Shown piece by piece: positions 6,688 through 12,509 of a stretch of DNA of 12,509 nt. A model generated the notes under the pieces. The model was not told the DNA's origin. It did not search any database and saw only the letters and a program-made list of their open reading frames with translations. Positions within the stretch are counted from its first letter, which is position 1. The number at the start of each line of letters is the position of its first letter. The stretch lies in the NCBI GenBank assembly GCA_023390955.1, contig JAEWBW010000503.1, positions 1 through 12,509 of the forward strand, written 5' to 3'. Source of the stretch: Pseudomonadota bacterium (GTDB lineage Bacteria; Pseudomonadota; Alphaproteobacteria; Rhizobiales; Xanthobacteraceae). A program made the position numbers and the translations under genes.

Positions 6688-7842
6688 ATGGCCGATCTCC
6701 CAGACATCCCCCTGCCCGCCGGCATCCGCTCCCGCTATGTCGACGGGATCAACGGCCTGCGCATGCATGTGCTCGAGGCCGGCTTCGAGACCAAGGGCCG
6801 GCCCGGTGTCCTGCTGCTGCACGGCTTTCCGGAGCTCGCCTTCTCCTGGCGCAAGGTGATGCCGGTGCTGGCTGACGCCGGCTATCACGTGATCGCGCCG
6901 GACCAGCGCGGTTATGGACGCACCACGGGATGGAGCGCGGATTACGACAGCAGCCTTGCGTCGTTCCGGCTGTTCAATCTGGTGCGCGATGCGCTCGGCC
7001 TTGTATCGGCGTTCGGCCACAGGCAGGTCGACCTCGTCGGGCACGACTTCGGCAGCCTCGTCGCGCCCTGGTGCACGCTGATCCGGCCCGACATATTCCG
7101 TTCGATCACCATGATGAGCGCGCCATTCGGCGGACCGCCACCGCTGCCATTCGACACCGCAGATAGGCCGGCCACGCCGTTGCCCGAGGATCCCGTGCAT
7201 CGCGATCTGCTCGCGCTGCCGCGGCCGCGAAAACACTATCAATGGTACTATTCGACACGGCCGGCCAATGACGACATGCAGCACGCCCCACAGGGCGTGC
7301 ATGACTTCCTGCGCGCCTACTATCATCACAAGAGCGCGGACTGGAAAGACAACAGGCCGTATCCGCTGAAATCGTGGTCGGCGGAGGAGCTTGCAAAGCT
7401 GCCGACCTACTACTTGATGGATGCCGGCGAGACGATGGCGGAGACGGTCGCGAAGGAGATGCCGTCGGCCGCCGCGATCGCCGCCAATCAATGGCTGCCG
7501 GATCATGAGCTCGCCTATTACAGCGCCGAATATGGCCGCACCGGATTCCAGGGCGGACTGCAATGGTATCGCTGCGGCACCTCTGGTCTCTTCAGCAACG
7601 AACTGCAGCTCTATGCGGGGCGGACCATCGACGTGCCATCCTGCTTCATCTCCGGCAAGCAGGACTGGGGCATCTACCAGCGTCCCGGCGTTATCGAGGC
7701 GATGCAGCAGCGCGCCTGTACCAACATGCTGGGCTTCCATCTCATCGACGGCGCCGGCCACTGGGTGCAGCAGGAGCAGCCGGTCGAGGTGAGCCGGTTG
7801 CTACTGGAATTCCTCGAGAAATCACGCGTTAGGACGCCGTGA
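6688..7842 (+). CDS. Epoxide-hydrolase-like alpha/beta hydrolase
   Basis: A 384-residue alpha/beta hydrolase of the soluble epoxide hydrolase type, predicted to open an epoxide to a diol through an aspartyl ester. HGFPE (45-49) supplies the oxyanion hole. The nucleophile is Asp120 in GHDFGS. Asp326 (SGKQDWG) and His358 (GAGHWVQQEQP) complete the triad. The cap carries HYQWYY (183-188) and YYSAEYGRTGFQGGLQWYR (277-295), where the two epoxide-polarising tyrosines lie in this family, probably Tyr278 for the second. An Asp nucleophile argues against an ordinary esterase; haloalkane dehalogenase is less likely given the paired tyrosines. The same frame is open far upstream, but the real start is the ATG at 6688 with GAGGAA ahead; the upstream extension overlaps the synthetase. 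No signal peptide is seen. It may process an epoxidised intermediate or a xenobiotic. The link to the CoA genes is inference. Confidence 0.9.
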   Translation: MADLPDIPLPAGIRSRYVDGINGLRMHVLEAGFETKGRPGVLLLHGFPELAFSWRKVMPVLADAGYHVIAPDQRGYGRTTGWSADYDSSLASFRLFNLVRDALGLVSAFGHRQVDLVGHDFGSLVAPWCTLIRPDIFRSITMMSAPFGGPPPLPFDTADRPATPLPEDPVHRDLLALPRPRKHYQWYYSTRPANDDMQHAPQGVHDFLRAYYHHKSADWKDNRPYPLKSWSAEELAKLPTYYLMDAGETMAETVAKEMPSAAAIAANQWLPDHELAYYSAEYGRTGFQGGLQWYRCGTSGLFSNELQLYAGRTIDVPSCFISGKQDWGIYQRPGVIEAMQQRACTNMLGFHLIDGAGHWVQQEQPVEVSRLLLEFLEKSRVRTP

Positions 7843-7843
7843 T

Positions 7844-7872
7844 TTGACCCCGGAACCGGTCATCCCTATATT
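7844..7872 (+). promoter_or_regulatory. Predicted sigma-70-type promoter of mbfA
   Basis: TTGACC (7844-7849, 5/6), a 17-bp spacer, then TATATT (7867-7872, 5/6). The -35 begins 2 bp after the hydrolase stop codon, so this small 65-bp gap is mostly promoter. Initiation would be near 7879, leaving a leader of about 30 nt. This is the best promoter match noticed in the window and makes mbfA a separate transcription unit. Confidence 0.65.
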
Positions 7873-7887
7873 TAGAATCATTCTAAA
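7871..7887. promoter_or_regulatory. Irr-type iron control element (ICE), perfect palindrome
   Basis: TTTAGAATCATTCTAAA is a perfect 7-3-7 inverted repeat. It matches the iron control element bound by the haem-responsive Fur-family regulator Irr in Bradyrhizobium and relatives, as I recall that consensus. It covers the end of the -10 hexamer and the predicted start site of the promoter at 7844-7872, the layout expected for repression. Irr repression of mbfA under low iron is established in rhizobia. The site itself is plain in the sequence; binding here is inferred. Confidence 0.85.
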
Positions 7888-7907
7888 TTGAGTGACAGGG
7901 ACCGGGT

Positions 7908-8879
7908 GTGAAGACGTTTGCCGATTTGACGGAGCGCGAGGTGCTGGCGGTGGCGATTGCCTCCGAGGAGGAGGACAGCCGCATCTATATGAGCTTCGCC
8001 GAGGACCTCAGGGAGCGCTATCCGGACACGGCAAAGATCTTCGAGGGGATGGCCGAGGAGGAGCGCGGCCACCGGCATCGGCTGCTGCAGCTCTATGAAG
8101 AACGCTTCGGACCGCATTTGCCGCCTATCCGCCGCGAGGACGTCAAAGGCTTTCTGCGCCGGCGCCCGATCTGGCTGACGAAGAACCTGCCGCTCGACAC
8201 CATCCGAAAGGAAGTCGAGACCATGGAGCTGGAGGCCGAGCGCTTTTACGCGCGGGCCGCCGAGCGGGCCGAGGACGTCGGCGTGCGGCGCCTGCTCGGC
8301 GATCTCGCCGAAGAAGAGAAGCATCACGAGACCCGCGCCGTCGCACTCACCGACGAGATTTTGAAGCCCGACGTGCGCGCCGAGGAGGATCGCACCCGAC
8401 GGCGCATGTTCGTGCTGCAGTACGTGCAGCCGGGCCTCGCCGGGCTGATGGATGGTTCGGTCTCGACGCTGGCGCCGCTGTTCGCGGCCGCCTTCGCCAC
8501 GCACAATAATTGGCAAACATTTCTGGTGGGCCTTGCCGCGTCGATCGGCGCCGGCATCAGCATGGGCTTTGCGGAGGCGCTGTCCGACGACGGCTCGCTG
8601 ACAGGCCGCGGCTCGCCATGGCTCCGCGGCATCACCTGCGGCGCGATGACGACACTGGGCGGCCTCGGCCACACCGCCCCCTATCTCGTGCCCGATACCT
8701 GGGCCAACGCGTTCTGGATCGCGACCGCGATCGCCGGGATCGTCGTGTTCTTCGAATTGTGGGCAATCGCCTATATCCGCGCGCGCTACATGGACACGCC
8801 GTTCCTGCAGGCCGTGTTCCAGATCGTGCTCGGCGGCGCCATCGTGCTCGCGGTCGGGATTTTGATCGGGGCGGCTTAG
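7908..8879 (+). CDS. mbfA: Membrane-bound ferritin A, iron exporter (ferritin-like plus VIT1/CCC1-like domain)
   Basis: A 323-residue two-domain protein. Residues 1-165 are a ferritin-like four-helix region with carboxylate/His iron ligands: the EEE run at 20-22, EEERGH (50-55), ETMELEAERF (104-113) and EEEKHHE (135-141). From about 172 a VIT1/CCC1-type membrane domain begins (QPGLAGLMDGSVSTLAP, 174-190), with hydrophobic segments near 204-222, 240-260, 268-290 and 303-322. In Bradyrhizobium and Agrobacterium MbfA exports iron from the cytoplasm across the inner membrane and protects against iron and peroxide stress; the ferritin part is cytoplasmic. The start is a GTG at 7908 with AGGGA at 6-nt spacing. 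The ICE palindrome and strong promoter immediately upstream indicate Irr control. The gene appears monocistronic, and its neighbours are unrelated in function. Confidence 0.95.
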   Translation: MKTFADLTEREVLAVAIASEEEDSRIYMSFAEDLRERYPDTAKIFEGMAEEERGHRHRLLQLYEERFGPHLPPIRREDVKGFLRRRPIWLTKNLPLDTIRKEVETMELEAERFYARAAERAEDVGVRRLLGDLAEEEKHHETRAVALTDEILKPDVRAEEDRTRRRMFVLQYVQPGLAGLMDGSVSTLAPLFAAAFATHNNWQTFLVGLAASIGAGISMGFAEALSDDGSLTGRGSPWLRGITCGAMTTLGGLGHTAPYLVPDTWANAFWIATAIAGIVVFFELWAIAYIRARYMDTPFLQAVFQIVLGGAIVLAVGILIGAA

Positions 8880-8973
8880 CCGCACGCCGCCGCATGGCAA
8901 TCGCGATCAAACGGCGGTTGCGGGGCTCCGGCAAACTGCGCATCATCAAGCCAATGAAACGCAGGAGACATTC

Positions 8974-10446
8974 GTGGCCAAATCGGAATGGGGTTTCAAG
9001 AGCGCGGTCGAGCTGTCGGCCGCATTGACGGCGAAGAAGGTCTCCGCAGTCGAGCTGACGCAGGACGCGATCGCGCGCATAGAGCGGCACGACGGCAAGG
9101 TCAACGCGATCTGCGTCCGCGACTTCGACCGCGCACTTACAGCGGCCCGTGAGGCGGACGCGGCACTCGCGCGCGGCGAGCGCAAGGCGCTGCTCGGCCT
9201 GCCCGTCACGGTGAAGGAATCCTACAACGTCGCCGGCCTGCCGACGACCTGGGGCATTCCCGCCCAGAAAGACTTCATCGCCAAGGACGACGCGCTGCCG
9301 GTCACGCGCATCAAGGACGCCGGCGGCATCGTGCTCGCCAAGACCAACGTGCCGCTCGGGCTCGGCGACTGGCAGAGCTACAACGAGATCTACGGCACCA
9401 CCAACAACCCCTACGATCTCGGCCGCACGCCGGGCGGCTCTTCCGGCGGCTCGTCGGCCGCGCTCGCCGCAGGCTACGGCCCGCTGTCGATCGGCTCGGA
9501 CATCGGCGGCTCGCTGCGCGTGCCGGCCTTCCATTGCGGCGTCTATGCGCACAAGCCGACCTTCGACCTCGTCGCGCTGCGTGGCCATACGCCGCCGCCG
9601 CTGCCGCCACTGCCGTTCAATCGCGACCTCTCCGTGATCGGCCCGATGGCGCGGAGCGCCGCCGATCTGTCGCTGCTGCTCGACGTGATGGCCGGGCCCG
9701 ATCCACTGGACATGGGCAAGGCTTACCGGCTCGACCTGCCGGCGGCGCGGCACAGCGCGTTCAGGGATTTCCGCGTGCTGGTGATCGACACCGACCCGGT
9801 GATGCCGACGGACACGAGCGTGCGCGGCAGCATCAACACGCTCGCCGACAATCTCGCCAAGGCGGGCGTCAAGATCGAGCGCAGCAGTCCGCTGCTGCCG
9901 GATTTCGCGGCCTCTTCGCGGCTCTATATGCGCATGCTGATGTCGTTCCTTGCAGCAAGCTTCGCCCCCGACGTCTATGCCGGCGCAAAGAAGGCGGCCG
10001 AGGCGCTGCCCGAGGGCAACAACAGCCTCGCCGCCGAGCGGCTGCGCGGCATCGCGCTCAGCCATCGCGACTGGGTGATCGCCGACGGCGGCCGCACGCG
10101 GTTGCGCGCGCAATGGCGCGAGCTGTTCAAGACCTTTGACGCCGTGATCTGCCCGGTGATGCCGACGCCGGCCTATCCGCATGATCACTCCGCGGACCAG
10201 GAGACGCGGCGGATCAAGATCGACGGCAAGGACCACGTCTATCCCGACCAGCTCGCCTGGCCCGGCATCGCAACCCTTCCCGGCCTGCCCTCCACCGCGA
10301 TCCCCACGGGCTTTGCGCCGGACGGACTTCCGGTCGGCGTCCAGATCGTCGGCCCGTGGCTGGAGGACCGCACGCCGCTGAAACTGGCCGAGCTGATCGA
10401 GCGCGAGTTCGGCGGGTTCGTGCCGCCGAAGATGTTTGATGATTAA
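8974..10446 (+). CDS. Amidase-signature family hydrolase
   Basis: A 490-residue amidase-signature enzyme that hydrolyses a carboxamide to acid and ammonia, or an equivalent amide bond. The Ser-cisSer-Lys triad is readable: Lys81 in VTVKES, cis-Ser156 in the glycine/serine-rich GGSSGGSSAALAAG (154-167), and nucleophile Ser180 in GSDIGGSLRVPA. The start is a GTG at 8974 with AGGAG at 6-nt spacing. The length is usual for stand-alone amidases. No GatB or GatC gene is nearby and the C-terminal half is not GatA-like, so it is more likely a catabolic amidase than the tRNA amidotransferase subunit. No signal peptide is visible, so it should be cytoplasmic. It lies 94 bp after mbfA; that gap shows no clear promoter or repeat, so some read-through from mbfA is possible. 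The natural substrate is unknown. Confidence 0.93.
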   Translation: MAKSEWGFKSAVELSAALTAKKVSAVELTQDAIARIERHDGKVNAICVRDFDRALTAAREADAALARGERKALLGLPVTVKESYNVAGLPTTWGIPAQKDFIAKDDALPVTRIKDAGGIVLAKTNVPLGLGDWQSYNEIYGTTNNPYDLGRTPGGSSGGSSAALAAGYGPLSIGSDIGGSLRVPAFHCGVYAHKPTFDLVALRGHTPPPLPPLPFNRDLSVIGPMARSAADLSLLLDVMAGPDPLDMGKAYRLDLPAARHSAFRDFRVLVIDTDPVMPTDTSVRGSINTLADNLAKAGVKIERSSPLLPDFAASSRLYMRMLMSFLAASFAPDVYAGAKKAAEALPEGNNSLAAERLRGIALSHRDWVIADGGRTRLRAQWRELFKTFDAVICPVMPTPAYPHDHSADQETRRIKIDGKDHVYPDQLAWPGIATLPGLPSTAIPTGFAPDGLPVGVQIVGPWLEDRTPLKLAELIEREFGGFVPPKMFDD

Positions 10447-10451
10447 GAAGC

Positions 10452-10546
10452 CTCATCCTGAGAAGCGCGCACCGCGCGCGTCTCGAAGGATGAGACATCA
10501 CGGCCTTCATGGTTCGAGACGGCGCCGACGCGCCTCCTCACCATGA
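10452..10546. repeat. Two-part palindromic intergenic element
   Basis: Part one has arms CTCATCCT (10452-10459) and AGGATGAG (10487-10494), enclosing GAGA...TCTC and GCGCG/CGCGC pairs. Part two has arms TCATGGT (10507-10513) and ACCATGA (10540-10546), enclosing a GC-rich stretch. The pattern CTCATCCT...AGGATGAG...CATGGT...ACCATGAGGG is a familiar Bradyrhizobium intergenic type. It starts 5 bp after the amidase stop and ends about 10 bp before the purine-rich ribosome-binding site of the next gene, so it makes up almost the whole gap. Confidence 0.8.
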
Positions 10547-10569
10547 GGGTCTGGGAGGGGAGAGACGCC

Positions 10570-10923
10570 ATGAGCAACGACCTCGAACAGCTCACCGCAC
10601 TCAACCGCGACTATGTCGCCTCGGTGCAGAACTGCGACGTCAAGCGGTTCGACGAAATCCTGGCGCCGGAGTTTTACTGCTCCAATCCCGACAAGACGCT
10701 GGTCGACCGCGCAGCTTTCCTCGAACAGACGGCGCGACCGGTCGCGATCCGGAACTTGCAGGCCTATGACGTCGTGATCCGCATCCTCGGCGACTTCGCC
10801 ATCATCCACGCCGCGACCAGCTACACCACCGCCGACGGACAGCAGGCCACCGGGCGCTATACCGATTGCTGGGCGAAACAGAACGGGAAATGGCTTGCGG
10901 TGTCAGCACACGTATCGCGGTGA
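10570..10923 (+). CDS. NTF2-like / SnoaL-type small protein (DUF4440-like)
   Basis: A 117-residue cone-shaped alpha+beta protein of the NTF2-like superfamily. The N-terminal helices (LEQLTALNRDYVASVQNCDVKRFDEIL, 5-31) are followed by a sheet region with the start signature ILAPEFYCSNPD. The protein ends in the usual antiparallel strands, ATGRYTDCWAKQNGKWLAVSAHVSR (93-117). Members include isomerases, polyketide cyclases and many proteins of unknown role; no catalytic pair can be assigned with confidence here. I chose the ATG at 10570, preceded by a strong GGGGAGAG, over an in-frame ATG at 10543 that lies inside the palindromic element. It follows the amidase by 123 bp and is probably read through from it. 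It faces the alcohol dehydrogenase gene tail to tail. Function is unknown. Confidence 0.85.
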   Translation: MSNDLEQLTALNRDYVASVQNCDVKRFDEILAPEFYCSNPDKTLVDRAAFLEQTARPVAIRNLQAYDVVIRILGDFAIIHAATSYTTADGQQATGRYTDCWAKQNGKWLAVSAHVSR

Positions 10924-10969
10924 GATGCGCGACGCGGTGAGGCGAGCACGTCGCCTCGTCCCTCTCCGC

Positions 10970-11094
10970 TGTCATGCCCCGGCTTGACCGGCGCATCCAG
11001 TACGCCGCGGCCTCTCGGTTCAACCGCAACCGTCTCTGGAATACTGGATCGCCCGGTCCTGATGCGCAATTGCGCATAAAGCAGGGCGATGACA
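10970..11094. repeat. Palindromic element between convergent genes, with a perfect 16-bp palindrome
   Basis: The outer arms are TGTCAT (10970-10975) and ATGACA (11089-11094). The inner arms, 10986-11002 and 11042-11058, are 17-bp inverted copies matching at 14 positions (GACCGG...ATCCAGTA against TACTGGAT...CCGGTC). A separate perfect palindrome, ATGCGCAATTGCGCAT, lies at 11062-11077. The element occupies the centre of the 216-bp gap between the NTF2-like gene and the alcohol dehydrogenase, which converge. It could therefore end transcripts from both sides. No T-run typical of an intrinsic terminator is present. No coding frame was seen in this gap. Confidence 0.8.
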
Positions 11095-11139
11095 CCGTTG
11101 TTGGGGCAACAATGCCGGGGCCACCGGCATCGCCAATGC

Positions 11140-12228
11140 TCAGCTATCAAACACGATCACGCTGCGCAGCGTCTTGCCCGCCTTCATGTTGGCAAATCCT
11201 TCGTTGATCTCTGACAGCTTCAGCTTGGCCGAGATCCAGTCCTCCAGGTGCAGCCGGCCGCGCAGGTAGAAATCGACCAGGCGGGGCATGTCGACGCGGA
11301 AATGGTTGGAGCCCATCGACGAGCCCTGGATACGGCGCTCGCGCAGGAAGTCGAAACCGTGCAGCTCGATCTTCTGGCCGAACGGGATCATGCCGACGAT
11401 GGTGGCGGTGCCGCCGGCGGTGAGCATGCCAAAAGCCTGCTCGGCGGTTTCCTTGCGGCCGAGCACCTCGAATGAGTGGTGCACGCCGCCATTGGTGAGG
11501 TCGCGCACCTGCTTGACCACGTCGCCGTCGGCGGGATTGATGATGTCGGTCGCGCCCAGCTTGGTCGCGAGCTGCAGCTTTGCCGGATTGGTGTCGATGG
11601 CGATGATGCGCCCGGCGCCCGCGATCTGCGCGCCGTTAATCGCGGCCATGCCGACGCCGCCGCAGCCGATCACCGCCACGGTCTCGCCGGCCGTCACCTT
11701 CGCCGTGTTCACCACCGCACCGTAGCCGGTGATGACGCCGCAGCCGATCAGCGCGGCGAGGTCGAGCGGCATCTCCTTGCGGATTTTGACGATGGCGTTC
11801 TCGTGCACCAGCATCTGCTCGGCAAAGGACGAGAGGTTGAGGAACTGGTGCAGCTTCTCCGGCTTCGACCACTGCATCCGGTTGGAGACGCCCGGGATCA
11901 TCTTCACCGTGGTGTCGGTGCAGAGCACGGTGCGCCCCGTCGTGCAATTGTCGCAGGTGCCGCAGAATACCGACAGGCAGGTGACGACGTGGTCGCCGGG
12001 CTTCACATAAGTGACATCGGAGCCGACCTGCTCGACGATGCCTGCGGATTCGTGACCGAGCACCGCCGGCAGCGGATGCGGATAGAGGCCTTCCATGAAG
12101 TGCAAATCGGAATGGCAGAGGCCGGCCACCGCAGTGCGGATCAAGACCTCGCGCGGGCCGGGCTTCGGCAGGCTGACATTCTCGATAACCAGCGGCTGGT
12201 TGGCTTCATAGAGGACGGCGGCCTTCAT
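11140..12228 (-). CDS. Zinc-dependent medium-chain alcohol dehydrogenase
   Basis: A 362-residue NAD-dependent MDR-family alcohol dehydrogenase that interconverts an alcohol and its aldehyde or ketone in the cytoplasm. Catalytic zinc ligands are Cys38 (GLCHSD), His59 with Glu60 (GHESAG) and Cys163 (GCGVITGYGA). The structural zinc lobe is present, with Cys89, Cys92, Cys95 and Cys103. The Rossmann motif GCGGVG is at 188-193 and Asp212 favours NAD+. The loop around TTVKMIPGVSNRMQWSKPEKLHQF (106-129) fits the class III-like/Zn-ADH branch rather than short MDR quinone reductases. The start ATG at 12228 has AGGGAG at 6-nt spacing. It follows the acyl-CoA dehydrogenase-like gene by 46 bp on the same strand, so the two are probably co-transcribed. 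Glutathione-dependent formaldehyde dehydrogenase is not excluded, but the substrate cannot be read directly. Confidence 0.93.
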   Translation of the reverse strand: MKAAVLYEANQPLVIENVSLPKPGPREVLIRTAVAGLCHSDLHFMEGLYPHPLPAVLGHESAGIVEQVGSDVTYVKPGDHVVTCLSVFCGTCDNCTTGRTVLCTDTTVKMIPGVSNRMQWSKPEKLHQFLNLSSFAEQMLVHENAIVKIRKEMPLDLAALIGCGVITGYGAVVNTAKVTAGETVAVIGCGGVGMAAINGAQIAGAGRIIAIDTNPAKLQLATKLGATDIINPADGDVVKQVRDLTNGGVHHSFEVLGRKETAEQAFGMLTAGGTATIVGMIPFGQKIELHGFDFLRERRIQGSSMGSNHFRVDMPRLVDFYLRGRLHLEDWISAKLKLSEINEGFANMKAGKTLRSVIVFDS

Positions 12229-12274
12229 CGAGAACTCCCTGTGGCTTTTCTTGTCTGTGAACGCTTAACGCAGC

Positions 12275-12509
12275 CTACGCTGCCAGGACCAGTTCGCCAA
12301 CCTCACTCATGCCGACAGCGCGATCGCCGAGCAGCAGCGCTGCGATTTTCTGCTGTGTGGCATTTTCCGTCAGCCGGAACGGATCGCTTGGCGTGATGCG
12401 ATTGTCGACCACGAGCCGCGACAGCAGGAGCCGACGCGCATCGCCGCGCATGGCATCGATGCGATGCGCTTCCCAGGCGAGCGCGACCGCACTTGCGACA
12501 TGGTAGAGC
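12275..12509 (-). CDS. C-terminal 77 residues of a probable acyl-CoA dehydrogenase (AidB-like), cut by the right edge
   Basis: A minus-strand frame is open from the window edge to a TAG at 12275-12277. It reads LYHVASAVALAWEAHRIDAM and then RLLLSRLVVDNRITPSDPFRL, ending in GELVLAA. The helical composition and the LYHVASAVALAWEA segment resemble the last helices of the acyl-CoA dehydrogenase fold, in particular AidB-like members. The flavin- and substrate-binding parts lie outside the window, so this family call is tentative. Base usage and strand fit a genuine gene rather than a shadow. Its stop lies 46 bp upstream of the alcohol dehydrogenase start, which implies an operon. If correct, it could supply the desaturation step missing from the beta-oxidation-like set, but it is far from that set and may belong to another pathway. 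Confidence 0.6.
   Translation of the reverse strand, partial: LYHVASAVALAWEAHRIDAMRGDARRLLLSRLVVDNRITPSDPFRLTENATQQKIAALLLGDRAVGMSEVGELVLAA

Noticed and set aside
8871..8883. GCGGC-TTA-GCCGC hairpin across the mbfA stop codon as a terminator
   Set aside because: The stem is only 5 bp, the loop contains the stop codon, and no T-run follows. This is likely by chance at this GC content.
8880..8973. Possible promoter or small gene between mbfA and the amidase
   Set aside because: Apart from the amidase ribosome-binding site AGGAG, I found no hexamer pair with sensible spacing, no clear inverted repeat and no small frame with a ribosome-binding site.
8632..10236. Minus-strand open frame of 534 codons across the mbfA end and the amidase
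   Set aside because: It is antisense to two genes with complete motifs. Its translation is rich in Arg, His and Ala with no recognisable domain, which is typical of the antisense frame of high-GC genes.

Overview
The window looks like chromosomal DNA from a high-GC alphaproteobacterium, most likely Bradyrhizobium or a close relative such as Rhodopseudomonas. Three things point there: the third-position GC bias, a membrane-bound ferritin gene (mbfA) behind a perfect Irr-type iron control element, and several GC-rich palindromic intergenic elements of the kind scattered through Bradyrhizobium genomes. The genus is inferred from these features, not from a database match.

Layout. Positions 1-3351 (minus strand) read, in transcription order, TetR-family regulator, short-chain dehydrogenase, enoyl-CoA hydratase/isomerase, and a feruloyl-CoA-synthase-like ligase cut by the window edge. 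Diverging from the regulator are a thiolase (3518-4690), an acyl-CoA synthetase (4874-6418) and an epoxide-hydrolase-like alpha/beta hydrolase (6688-7842). Together these encode CoA activation, hydration, 3-hydroxyacyl-CoA oxidation and thiolytic cleavage. That is a beta-oxidation-style module, possibly for a phenylpropanoid or other aryl/alkyl side-chain acid. A 20-bp imperfect palindrome overlaps the -35 of a good predicted sigma-70 promoter for the thiolase and is the best candidate operator for the TetR protein.

Positions 7843-8879 hold an independent iron unit. A near-consensus promoter starts 2 bp after the hydrolase stop codon. A perfect 17-bp palindrome lies across its -10/+1 region, followed by mbfA, a ferritin-like plus VIT1/CCC1-like membrane protein that exports iron.

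Positions 8974-10923 carry an amidase-signature hydrolase and a small NTF2/SnoaL-like protein on the plus strand. From the right edge, on the minus strand, come the C-terminal end of a probable acyl-CoA dehydrogenase and a complete zinc alcohol dehydrogenase (11140-12228).

Six palindromic elements with different sequences fill almost all the larger gaps (1739-1868, 4730-4850, 6431-6548, 6589-6672, 10452-10546, 10970-11094). Three of the gaps place an element directly upstream of the ribosome-binding site of the next gene. No RNA genes, CRISPR arrays, insertion sequences or phage genes were seen. I found no wholly new system. The most informative signals are the two promoter/operator overlaps and the elements abutting translation starts.
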